Shown here: in pieces, positions 15,827 to 24,449 of the stretch
Position numbering within the stretch: the first letter of the stretch is position 1
Layout of the letters: the number at the start of each line of letters is the position of its first letter
Assembly (NCBI GenBank): GCA_946612625.1
Contig: CAMOEW010000002.1
Location: forward strand, 52,221 to 116,220
Source of the DNA: an uncultured Prevotella sp.
Lineage (GTDB): Bacteria; Bacteroidota; Bacteroidia; Bacteroidales; Bacteroidaceae
Length of the DNA stretch: 64,000 nucleotides
Reading direction: 5' to 3'
Made by a program: the position numbers and the translations under genes
The notes under the pieces: generated by a model
Database searches by the model: none
The model's input: only the letters and a program-made list of their open reading frames with translations
What the model was told of the DNA's origin: nothing

Positions 15827-16726
15827 ATGAAAACAAAGACCATTCACATCCCGTTTCTGTTATTGTCTTTAACCGCATTCTTCACCATAACCAGCTGTAA
15901 CGACGAAGATAAGTTGCCGAAACCGCAGGTGACCAGCACCGTTGTGGACGGCAACAAGAACATGAACATTTCGTTCGGCAGTCCGGAACTATCCCGACTT
16001 GAGGTGCCTCATGTTGTGGGAGGCAACAGCCAGACTCTTGTACACAGTGTTGCCGGCTATGGAGTGAACATGATTATCGAGTGGGACCGTAGCCTGCGGT
16101 CGCAACGGTGGACATGCTACCAGATGCACGCAGCAAACATAGCTACCAACTGGGCTCGCAACAACTGGGATCAGGAACCATTCCAGCCCGACCCAATGCT
16201 TGAAGAGGGTGTGAGGACTGAACTTATAGACTATCGTGGCACCGGCTTTGACCGTGGACATATTCTTCCTTCTGCCGACCGCCTTAATTCACAGGAAGCC
16301 AACGAGCAGACATTCTACCTCTCGAATATGCAGCCACAATATCATGTCTTCAACAGTGGTATCTGGGAAAAAATGGAGAACTTCGTACGTAATAAGGGAA
16401 AGGATGCCAACTTCCGCGACATATTATATATATGCAAGGGAGGCACCATCGACAATGCCTTGCAGCGACTGCCGAATACTAACACCGGCCTCATCGTGCC
16501 GAAATATTTCTTTATGGCAATGCTTTGCGAAAAAGGCAACGGCTATAAGGCAATGGCATTCTGGGTGGAACACAAGCAAGAAGCACAGGACGGCACACTG
16601 CGCACCTATGCAGTCAGCATCGACCAGCTTGAGGCTCTTACCGGCATCGATTTCTTCTGCAACCTGCCCGACGACATAGAGGATAAAGTGGAGGCATCAG
16701 TGGCATTCAGCGAGTGGGGACTCTAA
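15827..16726 (+). CDS. Exported DNA/RNA non-specific endonuclease lipoprotein (NucA type)
   Basis: A 299-aa protein with a lipobox 'TITSC' (Cys about residue 24). The +2 to +5 residues N-D-E-D resemble the acidic lipoprotein export signal that sends Bacteroidetes lipoproteins to the cell surface. The beta-beta-alpha-metal nuclease core is visible: 'TGFDRGHILPSADRL' with the catalytic DRGH, then 'TFYLSNMQPQYHVFNSGIWEKME' (first part diagnostic, with the metal-binding Asn). It would degrade extracellular nucleic acid for nutrition or biofilm turnover. Preceded by the L31 terminator, so probably monocistronic. Confidence 0.93.
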   Translation: MKTKTIHIPFLLLSLTAFFTITSCNDEDKLPKPQVTSTVVDGNKNMNISFGSPELSRLEVPHVVGGNSQTLVHSVAGYGVNMIIEWDRSLRSQRWTCYQMHAANIATNWARNNWDQEPFQPDPMLEEGVRTELIDYRGTGFDRGHILPSADRLNSQEANEQTFYLSNMQPQYHVFNSGIWEKMENFVRNKGKDANFRDILYICKGGTIDNALQRLPNTNTGLIVPKYFFMAMLCEKGNGYKAMAFWVEHKQEAQDGTLRTYAVSIDQLEALTGIDFFCNLPDDIEDKVEASVAFSEWGL

Positions 16727-16768
16727 ACGAAATAATGTTCTGAAAAAATCATAAAATATCGCCAAAGA

Positions 16769-16800
16769 TTTGTAGATTAGCAAATAAATACGTATCTTTG
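16769..16800 (+). promoter_or_regulatory. Promoter for gpx-trxB
   Basis: TTTG (16769-16772) and TATCTTTG (16793-16800) are 20 bases apart; the start near 16806 gives a leader of about 35 nt before gpx. Confidence 0.78.
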
Positions 16801-16840
16801 TAACAAAGAAACAAAACATGACTTTAATTCTACAAGTAAA

Positions 16841-17389
16841 ATGAAAACTATTTATGATTTCTCTGTCAAGGACAGAAAGGGAAAGGATGTATCCCTGAAA
16901 GAGTATGCAAACGAGGTGCTGCTTATCGTCAATACTGCAACGAAATGCGGATTCACCCCTCAGTACGACGAACTGGAAGAACTATACAAGAAATATCACA
17001 GCCAGGGTTTTGAGATTCTCGATTTCCCATGCAATCAGTTCGGACAGCAGGCACCGGGTACCGACGAAAGCATCCACGAGTTCTGCAAGCTGAACTTTGG
17101 CACCGAATTCCCCCGTTTCAAGAAGGTGAAGGTAAATGGCGACGATGCTGAGCCGCTATTCAAGTTCCTCAAGGAGCAGAAGGGCTTCGCCGGATGGGAC
17201 GAGAGCCATCCCATTACTCCTATTCTTGAGAAGATGCTGTCGGAGGCCGACCCTGACTATAAGCAGAAACCCGACATCAAGTGGAACTTCACCAAGTTCC
17301 TTATCAACAAGAAGGGTATGGTTGTTGCGCGTTTCGAACCGACAGAGAAAATAGAGAACATAGCTGCTCAGATAGAGACTCTGCTTTGA
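16841..17389 (+). CDS. Glutathione peroxidase-family thiol peroxidase
   Basis: A 182-aa cytoplasmic peroxidase of the GPx fold. The peroxidatic residue is Cys36 in 'NTATKCGFTPQY' rather than selenocysteine. The catalytic Gln and Trp are in 'FPCNQFGQQAPG' and 'KWNFTKFLI'. Non-seleno GPx proteins of this kind usually take electrons from thioredoxin, and the gene is followed 13 bases later by thioredoxin reductase, which fits. It reduces hydrogen peroxide and organic peroxides in this anaerobe. Confidence 0.95.
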   Translation: MKTIYDFSVKDRKGKDVSLKEYANEVLLIVNTATKCGFTPQYDELEELYKKYHSQGFEILDFPCNQFGQQAPGTDESIHEFCKLNFGTEFPRFKKVKVNGDDAEPLFKFLKEQKGFAGWDESHPITPILEKMLSEADPDYKQKPDIKWNFTKFLINKKGMVVARFEPTEKIENIAAQIETLL

Positions 17390-17402
17390 AGACATTAAAA
17401 TA

Positions 17403-18341
17403 ATGGAACACGTAAGATGTTTGATAATAGGCAGCGGTCCTGCGGGATATACCGCTGCCATTTATGCATCGAGAGCTAACCTTGCTCCCGTTGAATATAG
17501 TGGTTTGCAACCGGGCGGACAATTGACTCAGACCACTACTGTTGAGAACTTCCCCGGATATCCTAACGGTGTGGATGGCACTCAGATGATGGCCGACCTG
17601 CGTCAGCAGGCTGAGAACTACGGTGCCGACATCCGCGATGGGCAGATAGTGAATGTTGACTTCTCGAAGGCTCCATACTTATGCACAGCCGAAGATGGAA
17701 ATGTGCTTGAGTGCGATACGGTGATAATAGCTACCGGAGCCTCGGCGAAGTATCTCGGTCTCGACGACGAGAAGAAATACAACGGTATGGGCGTTTCGGC
17801 ATGTGCCACATGCGACGGTTTCTTCTATCGCAAGAAGACCGTAGCCGTCGTTGGTGGCGGCGACACAGCATGTGAGGATGCGCTCTATCTCTCTGCTTTG
17901 GCCAAGAAAGTATATCTCATTGTGCGAAAGCCATTCCTGCGTGCTTCGAAAGTGATGCAGGATCGCGTAAAAGCAGCCGAGAACATCGAGATTCTCTTTG
18001 AGCACAACACCGTTGGCTTGTTTGGCGAGGGTGGAGTAGAGGGTGCACACCTTGTAAAGCGCAAGGGCGAACCCGACGAGCAAATGGTTGATATAGCTAT
18101 CGACGGATTTTTCCTTGCAATTGGTCATAAACCAAATACCGATATTTTCCGGCAGTGGCTTGAAACCGACGAGGTGGGATATCTGAAGAAAACCGACGGT
18201 ACACCGAAGACGAAAATTCCCGGAGTGTTTGTTGCCGGCGACTGTGCCGACCCTGTATATCGTCAGGCCATCACTGCCGCAGGCACCGGATGCCAGGCAG
18301 CCATCGAGGCAGAACGATACATCTCCGAGCATTCGCTTTAA
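17403..18341 (+). CDS. trxB: Thioredoxin-disulfide reductase
   Basis: A 312-aa FAD/NADPH flavoenzyme. The FAD-binding motif is 'LIIGSGPAGYTAAIYA', the redox-active disulfide is C134-A-T-C137 in 'CATCDGF', the NADPH motif is 'VVGGGDTACEDA', and the C-terminal FAD motif is 'GVFVAGDCADPVYRQA'. All are in the order of bacterial low-molecular-weight TrxB. It probably recycles thioredoxin for the upstream peroxidase, and the two genes share a promoter. It ends in a 20-bp hairpin terminator that begins on the last base of the stop codon. Confidence 0.97.
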   Translation: MEHVRCLIIGSGPAGYTAAIYASRANLAPVEYSGLQPGGQLTQTTTVENFPGYPNGVDGTQMMADLRQQAENYGADIRDGQIVNVDFSKAPYLCTAEDGNVLECDTVIIATGASAKYLGLDDEKKYNGMGVSACATCDGFFYRKKTVAVVGGGDTACEDALYLSALAKKVYLIVRKPFLRASKVMQDRVKAAENIEILFEHNTVGLFGEGGVEGAHLVKRKGEPDEQMVDIAIDGFFLAIGHKPNTDIFRQWLETDEVGYLKKTDGTPKTKIPGVFVAGDCADPVYRQAITAAGTGCQAAIEAERYISEHSL

Positions 18342-18389
18342 AATAAATGAAGGACTTACATCTTATTTGTAAGTCCTTCATTTATTTTT
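18341..18389. terminator. Bidirectional terminator between trxB and the 86-aa gene
   Basis: Perfect 20-bp arms AAATAAATGAAGGACTTACA (18341-18360) and its complement (18368-18387) around a 7-base loop, with A-tract on one side and T-tract on the other. The stop codon of the leftward 86-aa gene (18378-18380) lies inside the right arm. Confidence 0.92.
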
Positions 18390-18638
18390 GTTTCTGCGAA
18401 ATAGAAAACCATAGTTTTTTATCAGTTTCCTTACAAGTATGAAACCATCTATAGCAGTAATTGTGTTCATCAACAGGTTAGCAGCGAATTCACCCTTGCT
18501 GTTTGCTTTTTGTGGCGCAGTTATTTCCGTCCACAACATGCTTATCTGCTCGTTGTGACTTCGGATGTCCTCTCTCAGCTTTTCCTTGTGCAGCCTGATT
18601 TCTTCAAGCGTAGTATATGTAATTTGCTTTTCCGTCAT
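18378..18638 (-). CDS. 86-aa protein of the YtxH/holin-X cluster
   Basis: The product starts at 'MTEKQITYTTLEEI' (ATG 18638); the track start at 18692 lies inside the upstream gene's coding end and adds non-conserved residues. It has an amphipathic helical N-terminus, 'LEEIRLHKEKLREDIRSHNE', a mildly hydrophobic stretch around residues 48-68, and a basic C-terminus ('FLFRRNKNK'). I recall a similar small protein next to YtxH and holin-like genes in Bacteroidales. Function unknown; possibly a membrane-associated partner of the other two. It lies 7 bases after the holin-like gene. Confidence 0.72.
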   Translation of the reverse strand: MTEKQITYTTLEEIRLHKEKLREDIRSHNEQISMLWTEITAPQKANSKGEFAANLLMNTITAIDGFILVRKLIKNYGFLFRRNKNK

Positions 18639-18645
18639 CGTAACA

Positions 18646-18993
18646 TTAATCAATAAGTAGTTCTGAAAGGAATCTGACCAAAGGCTGCTCAATCCATCTC
18701 TTTCGGTTTGAAACTACCAGAAGCAGAAGCAAGATAAAAAATATAGCCACAAAGAAAAATGCCAATGCCAGACCGGTAAAGGGCTCTATTGCATAAACAG
18801 CGGCAAACGAGAGGTAAAAGAGTACGGTAACAACGAGAATCAATACAATAACTGTCATTGAAAAAGCGGTAACGAGACGTACCACTTTCTCAACGACATC
18901 ATACTTCACATACTCATTCTGTAGCTTTGCGTATTCCTTGAGCTGCTGAATAAGCAGAGCTATCGACTCAACATTTTTGTCGCTTGAAAGCAT
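18646..18993 (-). CDS. Holin-X-like (Phage_holin_3_6) two-TM membrane protein
   Basis: A 115-aa protein with an amphipathic N-terminal helix ('ESIALLIQQLKEYAKLQNEY') and two membrane helices at about residues 43-65 and 72-94, ending in a basic segment. This is the pattern of the Phage_holin_3_6/actinobacterial holin-X family, which is common in chromosomes as a housekeeping membrane protein. There are no phage genes nearby, so a lysis role is unlikely. Middle gene of the YtxH cluster. Confidence 0.78.
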   Translation of the reverse strand: MLSSDKNVESIALLIQQLKEYAKLQNEYVKYDVVEKVVRLVTAFSMTVIVLILVVTVLFYLSFAAVYAIEPFTGLALAFFFVAIFFILLLLLVVSNRKRWIEQPLVRFLSELLID

Positions 18994-19007
18994 ATTGAGA
19001 ATAGTGA

Positions 19008-19220
19008 TTATGCCTCAGGTGCAGCCTCCTTTATGTCGTCAACGAGATCGTTCACCTCCTTGCGGCTCAGCTTGATATTATGCTGCTTGCAGAAATCGTC
19101 AACAGCAGCGGTGATTTTAGTGCGTGTGTCGGCACCTTTTTCCGGTGCAAGCAGCAAACCGATAACAGCACCTGCAACAGCTCCTCCGAGGAAAGCTCCA
19201 AGATAACCTAAACTTCTCAT
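19008..19220 (-). CDS. YtxH-domain protein
   Basis: This 70-aa protein has one glycine-rich membrane helix at the N-terminus, 'GAFLGGAVAGAVIGLLLAP' followed by 'EKGADTRTKI', the exact YtxH signature (GxxxGxxxGxLxAPxxGxxxR). An acidic amphipathic helix follows. YtxH proteins are stress-associated and of unknown molecular role. First gene of the three-gene leftward cluster, with promoter TATATTTG on the minus strand at 19261-19268. Confidence 0.9.
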   Translation of the reverse strand: MRSLGYLGAFLGGAVAGAVIGLLLAPEKGADTRTKITAAVDDFCKQHNIKLSRKEVNDLVDDIKEAAPEA

Positions 19221-19260
19221 AGTCTAAATATTTTTTTAAGTTAAACATTTGTTGTGTCTG

Positions 19261-19292
19261 CAAATATACATAATATTTTCGAGAAAGCCCAA
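19261..19292 (-). promoter_or_regulatory. Promoter for the YtxH cluster
   Basis: TATATTTG (19261-19268, minus strand) with a TTG-like element (19290-19292) 21 bases upstream. The leader to the YtxH ATG would be about 35 nt. Confidence 0.6.
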
Positions 19293-19445
19293 TTTTTGCT
19301 GTCTTTTTTTGTAAAAAAAGATAGTATTTTCTGTATTTAACAAACTTTATGCACCTTTTTAGACGTTTTTCGGATGATAATTCGTAATTTCGCGCAAAAA
19401 TTGAACCAGAATAATAATTAGTAAGTATTTTAATAAGACTGAAAA

Positions 19446-19949
19446 ATGAAGAAGTACACAGTATTATGCGCAGTTGCTTGTGCAGCATTAGCTTTCACGG
19501 GTTGTAAATCTACAAGTACCTCCTACCGTCAGGTATATGACAAGGCAAAGCAAGCCGAGGAGCAGTCGGTACAGGGCAGTCAGTCGGTTCAGGAAGAGGC
19601 AGCAGTAGTCACTCCAATGGTAACAAAGCAGGCCAACCAGACCGCCGTTGTTGACAATGGCGACAATATCCGTGTTCGCGAAGAGAATGTATCGCTTGTG
19701 AGCGGAAGCGGTCTGAAGGCATTCAGCGTTGTTGTCGGCTCATTCAGTGTGAAACCCAATGCTGACGGTTTGCAGCAGCGTCTCCGCGAGGCTGGCTACG
19801 ATGCACAGGTTGCCGTAAACAATCAGGTAACTCCTCCGATGTATCGTGTTATCATCACAACTTTTGACACAAAGGTTGATGCTGAGAATAGCCGCAATGA
19901 GCTGAAGGCAAAGTATGCTGATGCATGGCTTCTTTATAAGAAGAACTAA
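19446..19949 (+). CDS. SPOR-domain lipoprotein
   Basis: A 167-aa protein with a lipoprotein-type signal ('LAFTGCKS', Cys about residue 20). A Gln/Glu-rich linker follows, then a C-terminal SPOR domain from about residue 95: 'FSVVVGSFSVKPNADGLQQR', 'GYDAQVAV', 'MYRVIITTFDTKVDAENSRNEL'. SPOR domains bind peptidoglycan stripped of stem peptides and place proteins at division sites. It heads a run with ruvX, def, a TPR gene and a DUF4886 gene. The upstream promoter is unclear; TAATTTCG at 19385-19392 is an imperfect -7 box. Confidence 0.92.
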   Translation: MKKYTVLCAVACAALAFTGCKSTSTSYRQVYDKAKQAEEQSVQGSQSVQEEAAVVTPMVTKQANQTAVVDNGDNIRVREENVSLVSGSGLKAFSVVVGSFSVKPNADGLQQRLREAGYDAQVAVNNQVTPPMYRVIITTFDTKVDAENSRNELKAKYADAWLLYKKN

Positions 19950-19976
19950 ACATCACTTTCCGTATTATCAACAAAG

Positions 19977-20393
19977 GTGGCACGCATCCTTTCAATAGAT
20001 TACGGTAAGAAGCGAACAGGACTTGCAGTCACCGATCCGCTACAGATAATAGCTGGCGGATTGGCGACTGTTGCTACATCAGAGCTGATGTCGTTTCTCG
20101 ACAGCTATATAGCCAAGGAGCCTGTTGAACTGATAGTAATAGGAAAGCCTGTTCAGCCCAACGGCAAGCCGAGTGAGAACTTAGCACGCGTGGAGCAGTT
20201 TGTGGCTCTCTGGAAGAAGACCCATCCAGGACTTCCAATCGAATACTACGACGAGCGTTTCACGTCGGTGATTGCTCATAAGACAATGATCGACGGAGGT
20301 TTGAAGAGGAAAGCACGACAGAACAAGGCTCTCGTAGATGAAATTAGTGCCACTATCATACTTGAAGACTACATGAAATTTAAGAATCCGTAA
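19977..20393 (+). CDS. ruvX: Putative Holliday junction resolvase / pre-16S rRNA nuclease
   Basis: A 138-aa RNase H-fold protein of the YqgF/RuvX family. The start is GTG at 19977, giving 'MARILSIDYGKKRTGLAVTD' with the first catalytic Asp (SIDYG). Later motifs are 'LIVIGKPVQPNGKPSE', 'YYDERFTSVIA' and 'LVDEISATIILEDYM', with the expected Glu and Asp. In E. coli YqgF is needed for 16S rRNA 5' processing. It lies 27 bases after the SPOR gene and 19 before def. Confidence 0.95.
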   Translation: MARILSIDYGKKRTGLAVTDPLQIIAGGLATVATSELMSFLDSYIAKEPVELIVIGKPVQPNGKPSENLARVEQFVALWKKTHPGLPIEYYDERFTSVIAHKTMIDGGLKRKARQNKALVDEISATIILEDYMKFKNP

Positions 20394-20412
20394 ATCTTAA
20401 TTCTCAATTCAA

Positions 20413-20976
20413 ATGACATTACCTATTTATATATATGGTCAGCCGGTGCTGAGAAAAGTGGCCGACGATATTACAGCCGACTATCCCGACCTGAAAGGAT
20501 TTATTGCCGACATGTGGGAAACACTCGCTGAAAGCGAGGGTATCGGATTGGCTGCGCCACAGGTGGGTAAGTCGGTGCGCGTAGTGGTTATCGACCTCGA
20601 TGCCATATCCGACGACCTGCCAGAATACAAGGGTTTCAAAAACGTGTATATCAATCCACATATCATTGAAGTTGACGATAGCAAAACATCGGCATCAGAA
20701 GAAGGGTGTCTGTCGCTGCCCGGCATACATGAGAAAGTTACACGACCCACGCGCATACACGCAACATGGCTCGACGAGAGTTTCACCAAACACGACGAAT
20801 GGGTAGAGGGGTATCTTGCACGGGTGATGCAACATGAGTTCGACCATCTTGAAGGCCACATGTTCATCGACCATATCACCCCATTGCGCAAACAGCTTAT
20901 CAAGGGCAAGCTTCGCTCATTACTTCAAGGGCGCTACAGCTGTGGCTACAAGACTAAAGCGGCGCCGAAGCGCTAA
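20413..20976 (+). CDS. def: Peptide deformylase
   Basis: A 187-aa metalloenzyme that removes the formyl group from nascent proteins. Its three diagnostic motifs are present: 'GIGLAAPQVG', 'EEGCLSLPG' (Cys metal ligand) and 'QHEFDHLEG' (HExxH-type histidines and catalytic Glu, here QHEFDH). The length and 'ITPLRKQLIKGKL' tail are normal for Bacteroidetes. Co-directional with ruvX. Confidence 0.97.
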   Translation: MTLPIYIYGQPVLRKVADDITADYPDLKGFIADMWETLAESEGIGLAAPQVGKSVRVVVIDLDAISDDLPEYKGFKNVYINPHIIEVDDSKTSASEEGCLSLPGIHEKVTRPTRIHATWLDESFTKHDEWVEGYLARVMQHEFDHLEGHMFIDHITPLRKQLIKGKLRSLLQGRYSCGYKTKAAPKR

Positions 20977-21036
20977 AGCACACTGGTGCGTTAGCTAATG
21001 TATAATGGATGACAGATAGTGGATAATTGATAATTG

Positions 21037-23037
21037 ATGAGAGATTGTTTCAGGATACAGATTCGGAGATGGATTATTAATTTATCCATTGTTCTTTCTG
21101 CTTTTTCCTTCGGAGTGCAGCACGTATCTGCACAATATAACACCGACCGACTGCTGATTACCGGTCGAAGTGCGCTCTTCTATGAAGACTACGTTCTGGC
21201 CATACAGTATTTCAACCAGGTAATCAGTATGAAGCCATATCTCTACGAACCATGGTTCTTCCGTGGCGTGGCGAAGTACTACCTCGATGATTTCACGGGG
21301 GCAGAGGCAGACTGTTCAGAGGCTCTCAGGCGCAATCCCTACGTTGTGGGACTCTATGAGCTACGCGGACTGACACGCATCCAGCAAAAAAAATTCACGG
21401 AGGCTGTCCAGGATTATTCTAAGGCACTGAAGTATGCCCCCGACCAGCAGTCGCTGTGGCATAACCGCATATTATGCCGAATAGAAAACAAGGAGTACGA
21501 TGCTGCTCATCGCGATATTGACACTCTGCTCACCCACTGGAGCAAGTATGCTCGCGGATATAACATGCGTGCCGAGGTGTTTCTGCTTCAGAAAGACACC
21601 CTCAAGGCAGCCGAGATGCTCGACAAAAGCCTCGAACTCGATGCCTTCGATGAACAGACATGGACTGTCAGGGGAGCCATCTTCCTGTCGCAGAGCAAAT
21701 GGAAGGAGGCTGAGGAGTATATATCCAAGGCCATCCATCTGCAGCCCAAGCTTGCCGGAAATTACATCAACCGTGCACTTGCCCGCGTAAACCTTAACAA
21801 TCTGCGCGGAGGCATGAGCGACTACGACATGGCTCTCGACCTGGATCCAAACAATTTCCTCGGGCATTACAACCGTGGACTGCTGCGGGCGCAGGTGGGC
21901 GACGACAACCGTGCCATCAGCGACTTCGACTTCGTATTGAATCTGGAACCCGACAATCTGATGGCACTCTTCAACCGTGCGCTGCTACTTGACAAGACCG
22001 GCAACTTGCGCGGAGCCATACGTGACTATTCAAAAGTAATCAATGAATATCCGAATTTCTGGTTCGGACTACAGCAGCGAGCCCAGTGTTATCGCAAGCT
22101 TGGCAACAAGAAACAGGCGGAACTCGACGAATTCCGCATTTTCAAGGCACAGATGGACAAGCGTGCCGGAAAGCAGCCCCGTCTGAACAAACGGCAGTTG
22201 CGCAAGCGTCACGACGACGAAGACATGGACAAATACAACCAGCTGGTGGTTGCCGACGAAGAGAACCGCGAGCCGGAATACAAAAATGCATATCGAGGAC
22301 GTGTTCAGAACCACAATTTCGACGTTGCATATCAGCCAATGTATTACCTCACCACCGAGGATGTGCGAATGGATGTACGCAAATACGTTGCCTTCGACCG
22401 AGAGGTTGAACAGTTCAACATCGCAAACAAAGACATGAGGCATATCTATGTGAACAGTCTCTCGCCACAGCTCGACGAAGACCTCACGTCACTTTACTTC
22501 GCACGTATCGATACTCTCAATGCTGCCATCCAGCGTGCAAAGACAATGGCCGAGACGAAGCCACTGCTTATCCACCGGGCAATAGCCTATAGCGTAATAC
22601 AGAACTTTACGAGTGCTATCGACGACCTCACCACACTGGTGCTTGAGGATTCCACTCAGATGCTTGCGTACTGGCAGCGAGCTGTTTGCCAGCAGAAGCT
22701 CAACGACTTCAATGCCTCGCAAGGCACTAATATCGAGATGCAGAAAGCCAACGTGCTTTCCGACCTGTCGCGTGCCATTTCCCTCAGCCAGTCGAACCCC
22801 TATCTGTATTATAATCGTGGCAACGTATATGCCGACCGAAAAGACTATGCCCATGCGCTCGACGACTACTGCCGGGCACTCGAGCTCGACCGCAATCTTG
22901 CCGAGGCATACTATAACCGTGGACTTGTGTATATATATAAAGGCGATATCGATGCAGGAATCTCCGACCTCAGCAAGGCAGGTGAACAAGGGCTATATAC
23001 CGCATATAGTGTGATAAAAAAATACAGAAAGAAATGA
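21037..23037 (+). CDS. Large exported TPR protein
   Basis: A 666-aa protein; the start is ATG 21037 rather than the TTG at 21034. The signal peptide spans residues 1-33, ending 'HVSAQ'. It contains at least ten TPR units, in an N-terminal block (residues about 35-360) and a C-terminal block (about 495-660), for example 'PWFFRGVAKYYLDDFTGAEA', 'SLWHNRILCRIENKEYDAAH' and 'PYLYYNRGNVYADRKDYAHA'. A basic, charged linker ('KQPRLNKRQLRKRHDDED') lies between. It is likely a periplasmic scaffold; partners are unknown. The stop overlaps the start of the DUF4886 gene (ATGA), suggesting the two act together. Confidence 0.9.
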   Translation: MRDCFRIQIRRWIINLSIVLSAFSFGVQHVSAQYNTDRLLITGRSALFYEDYVLAIQYFNQVISMKPYLYEPWFFRGVAKYYLDDFTGAEADCSEALRRNPYVVGLYELRGLTRIQQKKFTEAVQDYSKALKYAPDQQSLWHNRILCRIENKEYDAAHRDIDTLLTHWSKYARGYNMRAEVFLLQKDTLKAAEMLDKSLELDAFDEQTWTVRGAIFLSQSKWKEAEEYISKAIHLQPKLAGNYINRALARVNLNNLRGGMSDYDMALDLDPNNFLGHYNRGLLRAQVGDDNRAISDFDFVLNLEPDNLMALFNRALLLDKTGNLRGAIRDYSKVINEYPNFWFGLQQRAQCYRKLGNKKQAELDEFRIFKAQMDKRAGKQPRLNKRQLRKRHDDEDMDKYNQLVVADEENREPEYKNAYRGRVQNHNFDVAYQPMYYLTTEDVRMDVRKYVAFDREVEQFNIANKDMRHIYVNSLSPQLDEDLTSLYFARIDTLNAAIQRAKTMAETKPLLIHRAIAYSVIQNFTSAIDDLTTLVLEDSTQMLAYWQRAVCQQKLNDFNASQGTNIEMQKANVLSDLSRAISLSQSNPYLYYNRGNVYADRKDYAHALDDYCRALELDRNLAEAYYNRGLVYIYKGDIDAGISDLSKAGEQGLYTAYSVIKKYRKK

Positions 23038-24449
23038 GAATTATTTCTTCGATTCTGTTGTTATTGTTTTTTTTTCAGACCGAAGCCCGAACACTCCGTG
23101 TGCTTGCAATCGGCAACAGTTTTTCAGAAGATGCCGTTGAGCAATATCTCTACGAGTTGGCACTTGCTCAGGGCGACACACTGATTATCGGCAATGCATA
23201 TATCGGAGGTTGCAGCATCGACCGACATTGGAACAACAGCCAGACCGGCAAAACAGACTACGCCTATCGAAAGATAGTGGATGGAGTAAAGACAAATATC
23301 AAGCCTATCGATCTGGCGACCATTGTAGGCGACGAGCCTTGGGACATAATTTCGCTGCAGCAGGCAAGTCCGCTGTCGGGCGACACTACATCGTTCGGCA
23401 ATCTGCAGAATCTATGGAACTTTGTGTGCGAAAAATCCACTAATGCAAATATGGAGATTGTGTGGCATCTCACGTGGGCTTACCCGCAATCGTCAAAATC
23501 GAACAGCTTCGCACGCTACGGACGCAGTCAGCAACGCATGTACAAAGACATCATCGCAACAGCGCGCTACGAATTGCCTAAAGTGGGAATAGAGCGTGTG
23601 GTGCCTACAGGACGCACCATTCAGCGAGGTCGCCGTGTGGTGGGCGATGTACTCAATCGCGACGACATCCACCTCTCGCTCACTGCCGGTCGCTATGCTG
23701 CTGCTTGTACGTGGTGTGAGTTCCTCACGAGGCGCTGTGTGGTAGGAAACAGTTTCCGCCCACGGTCGGTGGGCGATGCCACAGCCCTGAAGTTGCAGTC
23801 GGCAGCCCACAAGGCGATGATGAACGATGCCTTGTGTCCCGACGATACGCTGCGCGTGCTGTGGGTGGGCAATACGCGACTTATCGACGACCGGCTGGTT
23901 AATATGGTAGGCCGTCTGGCCGATTCTCAGGGCGTAAAGCTGTCTATGCGCCGTGTCAACGTTGGTCCTGCAGAATCATATATGAACAGTAATGCCCTTA
24001 GCAGCACTCTTGCAGAGGGAGGCTGGGACTTTGTCGTGATGCAAGACCGCAATTCCGACGTTGAGGCTCTTGCCACATTATACTCACCAGACGTCGAGGT
24101 GGTTTCCGTCATGACTTGGAAACATCACGGCAACGTGCTGCCACTGGGCTACCCATTCAGTAACGACTACGGCCATCTGCCCGACAAACTGTCAAATAAA
24201 AAATATATTGGTATTGCTGCTCCTGTTGGGAAGGCTTGGAAGAAGGTGCGCACCGAACGCCCTACCTACACGCTCTTCCACAACAAGGAACGTAGCATTA
24301 CCAATATCGGATATTATCTTACGGCAAACGTCATTTTCGCCACTCTATACAAGAAGCCATTCCGTTCGCCATATACTGCCGGTCTGAAGACCAATATTGC
24401 CTACTATTTGCAGCAGACGGCACAAAGCATTACTGCTGCTGCTTTATAA
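23034..24449 (+). CDS. DUF4886 protein with two SGNH-like domains
   Basis: A 471-aa exported protein (signal peptide residues 1-18). The first SGNH-hydrolase-like domain (about 20-245) has 'VLAIGNSFSEDAVEQY' with the nucleophile Ser in GNSFS and 'DDIHLSLTAGRYAAA' with the catalytic Asp-x-x-His. The second (about 275-455) repeats the layout, 'LRVLWVGNTRLIDDRLV' and 'NKERSITNIGYYLTANV', but has Thr in place of Ser and no Asp/His pair, so it looks catalytically dead. Family members are thought to be esterases acting on sugars; the substrate here is unknown. Coupled to the TPR gene. Confidence 0.85.
   Translation: MRIISSILLLLFFFQTEARTLRVLAIGNSFSEDAVEQYLYELALAQGDTLIIGNAYIGGCSIDRHWNNSQTGKTDYAYRKIVDGVKTNIKPIDLATIVGDEPWDIISLQQASPLSGDTTSFGNLQNLWNFVCEKSTNANMEIVWHLTWAYPQSSKSNSFARYGRSQQRMYKDIIATARYELPKVGIERVVPTGRTIQRGRRVVGDVLNRDDIHLSLTAGRYAAACTWCEFLTRRCVVGNSFRPRSVGDATALKLQSAAHKAMMNDALCPDDTLRVLWVGNTRLIDDRLVNMVGRLADSQGVKLSMRRVNVGPAESYMNSNALSSTLAEGGWDFVVMQDRNSDVEALATLYSPDVEVVSVMTWKHHGNVLPLGYPFSNDYGHLPDKLSNKKYIGIAAPVGKAWKKVRTERPTYTLFHNKERSITNIGYYLTANVIFATLYKKPFRSPYTAGLKTNIAYYLQQTAQSITAAAL

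Noticed and set aside
17679-18332. 217-aa ORF antisense to trxB
   Set aside because: Shadow of trxB with no motif and no promoter or start context.
18646-18993. Prophage or lysis cassette suggested by a holin-like protein
   Set aside because: No other phage genes are present; holin-X-type proteins with YtxH are ordinary chromosomal genes.
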